DNA of 16,232 nucleotides from Strigomonas culicis (lineage: Eukaryota > Euglenozoa > Kinetoplastea > Trypanosomatida > Trypanosomatidae), in assembly GCA_000482145.1 (NCBI GenBank), contig AUXH01000441.1, forward strand, positions 1 to 16,232, in the 5' to 3' direction. This document shows, in pieces, positions 15,320-16,232 of this stretch. Position numbers and translations under genes: made by a program. The notes beneath the pieces are model-generated. The model made no database searches and was not told the origin of the DNA. It saw nothing but the letters and a program-made list of their open reading frames with translations. Every line of letters begins with the position of its first letter. Within the stretch, counting starts at the first letter, position 1.

Positions 15320-15385
15320 CTTGGAAGATGAAAACAAACGAACAAGTGAAACAAACAATAAAAATGTGAAAATAGAGAAAAAAAG
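15320..15385 (-). promoter_or_regulatory. Pyrimidine tract and proximal acceptor of the 125-aa gene
   Basis: The minus strand reads TTTTTCTTTTTTTCTCTATT, then T-rich sequence to CTTCCAAG, AG at 15321-15320. The leader is only about 23 nt and ends in an A run. A distal alternative lies at 15435. Confidence 0.5.
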
Positions 15386-15434
15386 AAAAACAATACGTTC
15401 GTAATGAATATGATTTTTTTTGGGTAATACTACT

Positions 15435-15480
15435 CTAAGAGGAGGAAACAAAACAAAGGAGAGGGGTGGAGTGAGTGTGT
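15435..15480 (-). promoter_or_regulatory. Pyrimidine tract and distal acceptor upstream of the 125-aa gene
   Basis: The minus strand reads CACTCACTCCACCCCTCTCC, then TTTGTTTTGTTTCCTCTTAG, AG at 15436-15435. The leader would be about 138 nt without ATG. By tract quality it is at least as good as the proximal site. Confidence 0.5.
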
Positions 15481-15680
15481 CAGTGTGAGAATAAATAAAA
15501 AAGCGATGCAGTCGTATCCGATACCGACGCCTGTACACCCACTGGGCGTGTGCGTGTCCCGCAGGAAGGCGCGGCCGTGTGTGCGCGAGGGGCGCTTCAC
15601 CGTATTGAACAAATAAATAAAAAAAGGAATGTAATGAATAAAATAGTAAATGAAGATACATGGAACACACAATTGGAGGA

Positions 15681-15710
15681 TTTCTTATTGCATATGCATG
15701 CGATAAGAAA
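15681..15710. repeat. 30-nt inverted repeat (13-bp arms, 4-nt loop)
   Basis: TTTCTTATTGCAT, loop ATGC, then ATGCGATAAGAAA. The arms are complementary except for T15689 opposite G15702. That pair is a U-G wobble in plus-strand RNA but an A-C mismatch in minus-strand RNA. Confidence 0.85.
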
Positions 15711-15883
15711 GAAATAGATTAATAAATAAATGTATATATATGAATGAGCCCGGAAGGCACTGCGCAGAGGCAGAGGTCAGGTGAATGATTGCGCTCCCCT
15801 TCGTGCTTCTCTCTCCCTTTTTTTGTCATCGTTCGGAAGGTATTGCTTTCAGCTAACCCAAAAGAGAGAACCGCGACTCTCCA

Positions 15884-15988
15884 TCATATATGTATTACGC
15901 TCTTCACCTTTATTGCGCCGGTGGTCCGCTGCCCGTGGCCTCGCGCACCCCGCCGACTCCACCAAAGCACGAGTTGTCCCTCATTCAT
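15884..15988 (-). CDS. Doubtful 34-codon ORF in a GC-rich island
   Basis: ATG at 15988-15986, stop TGA at 15886-15884. It is basic and Trp/Arg-rich (starts MNEGQLVLWWSRRGARGHGQ). Its start overlaps the end of the 40-codon ORF just upstream by 8 nt (ATGAATGA). It may be chance, or the second part of a frameshifted remnant. Confidence 0.12.
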   Translation of the reverse strand: MNEGQLVLWWSRRGARGHGQRTTGAIKVKSVIHI

Positions 15989-16103
15989 GTTTGTCTCTCT
16001 TATCGTGACTTGCGCCCACCTGCTTGCCGAAGGTGCTGCCTCCGTTTGTTGAATTTATACTTGAGAAAGACAAACAAAAGAGTACGTAGAAGACTGGATG
16101 CAT
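15981..16103 (-). CDS. Doubtful 40-codon ORF with signal-like N-terminus
   Basis: ATG at 16103-16101, stop TGA at 15983-15981. The N-terminus is hydrophobic (MHPVFYVLFCLSFSS), followed by a polar tail. It starts about 94 nt after a strong acceptor at 16197, with no ATG between them. It is very short and no family is recognised. Confidence 0.2.
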   Translation of the reverse strand: MHPVFYVLFCLSFSSINSTNGGSTFGKQVGASHDKRDKHE

Positions 16104-16196
16104 ACTTCAGTGAAAAAAATATATATATATATGATCTTTTCTTTTTAAACCAGCGTTGCAATACAGATGTGTGCCCTCGAATAAGAGAGTACAAAT

Positions 16197-16232
16197 CTGA
16201 GCGAGAGGAAGAAGAGACAGAGGAAGCCAAAG
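16197..16232 (-). promoter_or_regulatory. Strong pyrimidine tract with CAG acceptor at the right edge
   Basis: On the minus strand a tract of about 30 nt (TTCCTCTGTCTCTTCTTCCT and on) ends in CTCGCTCAG, AG at 16198-16197. It lies more than 850 nt from the 125-aa start and has closer acceptors between, so it may serve a small transcript in 16196-15437 or the polyadenylation of a gene outside the window. Confidence 0.55.

Larger units (their letters stand above)
15297..16232. other. Intergenic region upstream of the 125-aa gene, with two GC-rich islands
   Basis: It is mostly AT-rich, holding the acceptors of the 125-aa gene (15320 and 15435), a 30-nt hairpin (15681-15710), a short (AT)7 at 16119-16132 and a strong acceptor at the right edge. 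Two GC-rich islands, 15503-15606 and about 15915-16050, match the base composition of the genes but contain only tiny ORFs. They could be remnants of coding sequence, small genes or structured RNAs. No tRNA promoter boxes were recognised. Confidence 0.6.

Noticed and set aside
14905..15369. 154-codon plus-strand ORF over the 125-aa gene
   Set aside because: It runs past the GC-rich block into AT-rich DNA at its 3' end, and only the minus frame shows the motif shared with the neighbouring gene.
15212..15670. 152-codon minus-strand ORF overlapping the start of the 125-aa gene
   Set aside because: It runs through both predicted acceptor tracts (yielding F/L/S-rich sequence) and enters the 125-aa gene out of frame.
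15503..16050. tRNA or snoRNA genes in the GC-rich islands
   Set aside because: No A/B-box pair, cloverleaf, or convincing C/D-box pair was seen. A covariance search would be needed to say more.

Overview
The window looks like nuclear DNA of a trypanosomatid (kinetoplastid) protist. Four intron-less reading frames lie head to tail on the minus strand. Each is GC-rich, and each is separated from the next by about 0.9-1.2 kb of AT-rich DNA that is pyrimidine-rich on the minus strand. Just upstream of each start codon a pyrimidine tract ends in AG, and the leader from that AG to the start contains no ATG. This is the usual trans-splicing and polycistronic layout of trypanosomatids. The strong GC contrast between genes and gaps does not let me name a genus. 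No tRNA, rRNA, spliced-leader RNA, transposon or CRISPR array was recognised.

Layout in transcription order (right to left): (i) 16232-15297, a gap with a strong splice-acceptor-like tract at the very edge, two tiny overlapping ORFs, a 30-nt hairpin and two unexplained GC-rich islands; (ii) 15296-14919, a 125-aa Ser-rich protein; (iii) 14003-11283, a 906-aa protein with a basic Ser/His-rich head, three predicted coiled-coil blocks and an E/K/R-rich tail; (iv) 10371-7411, a 986-aa Asn/Ser/Thr-rich protein with short ordered-looking ends; (v) 6172 to the left edge, at least 2057 residues of a very large Ser/Ala-rich protein whose C-terminus lies outside the window. That frame runs open to position 1, so an ORF search requiring a stop codon misses it.

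None of the four proteins is recognised as a named family. All are dominated by low-complexity, probably disordered sequence, so function can only be approached through short motifs. The best leads are: a motif H-[IL]-K-x-x-L-S-[ST]-x-[KR]-R that occurs twice in the 906-aa protein and once in the 125-aa neighbour; candidate PP1-docking motifs (SILK, SVLK, KSISF) and an acidic FGDF motif in the giant protein; and a second strong pyrimidine-tract/AG site in each of the three gaps between genes, one of which precedes a 118-codon ORF. The genes presumably share one polycistronic transcript. Nothing in the sequence shows that they act in one pathway, although the shared motif hints at a link between the 125-aa and 906-aa proteins.
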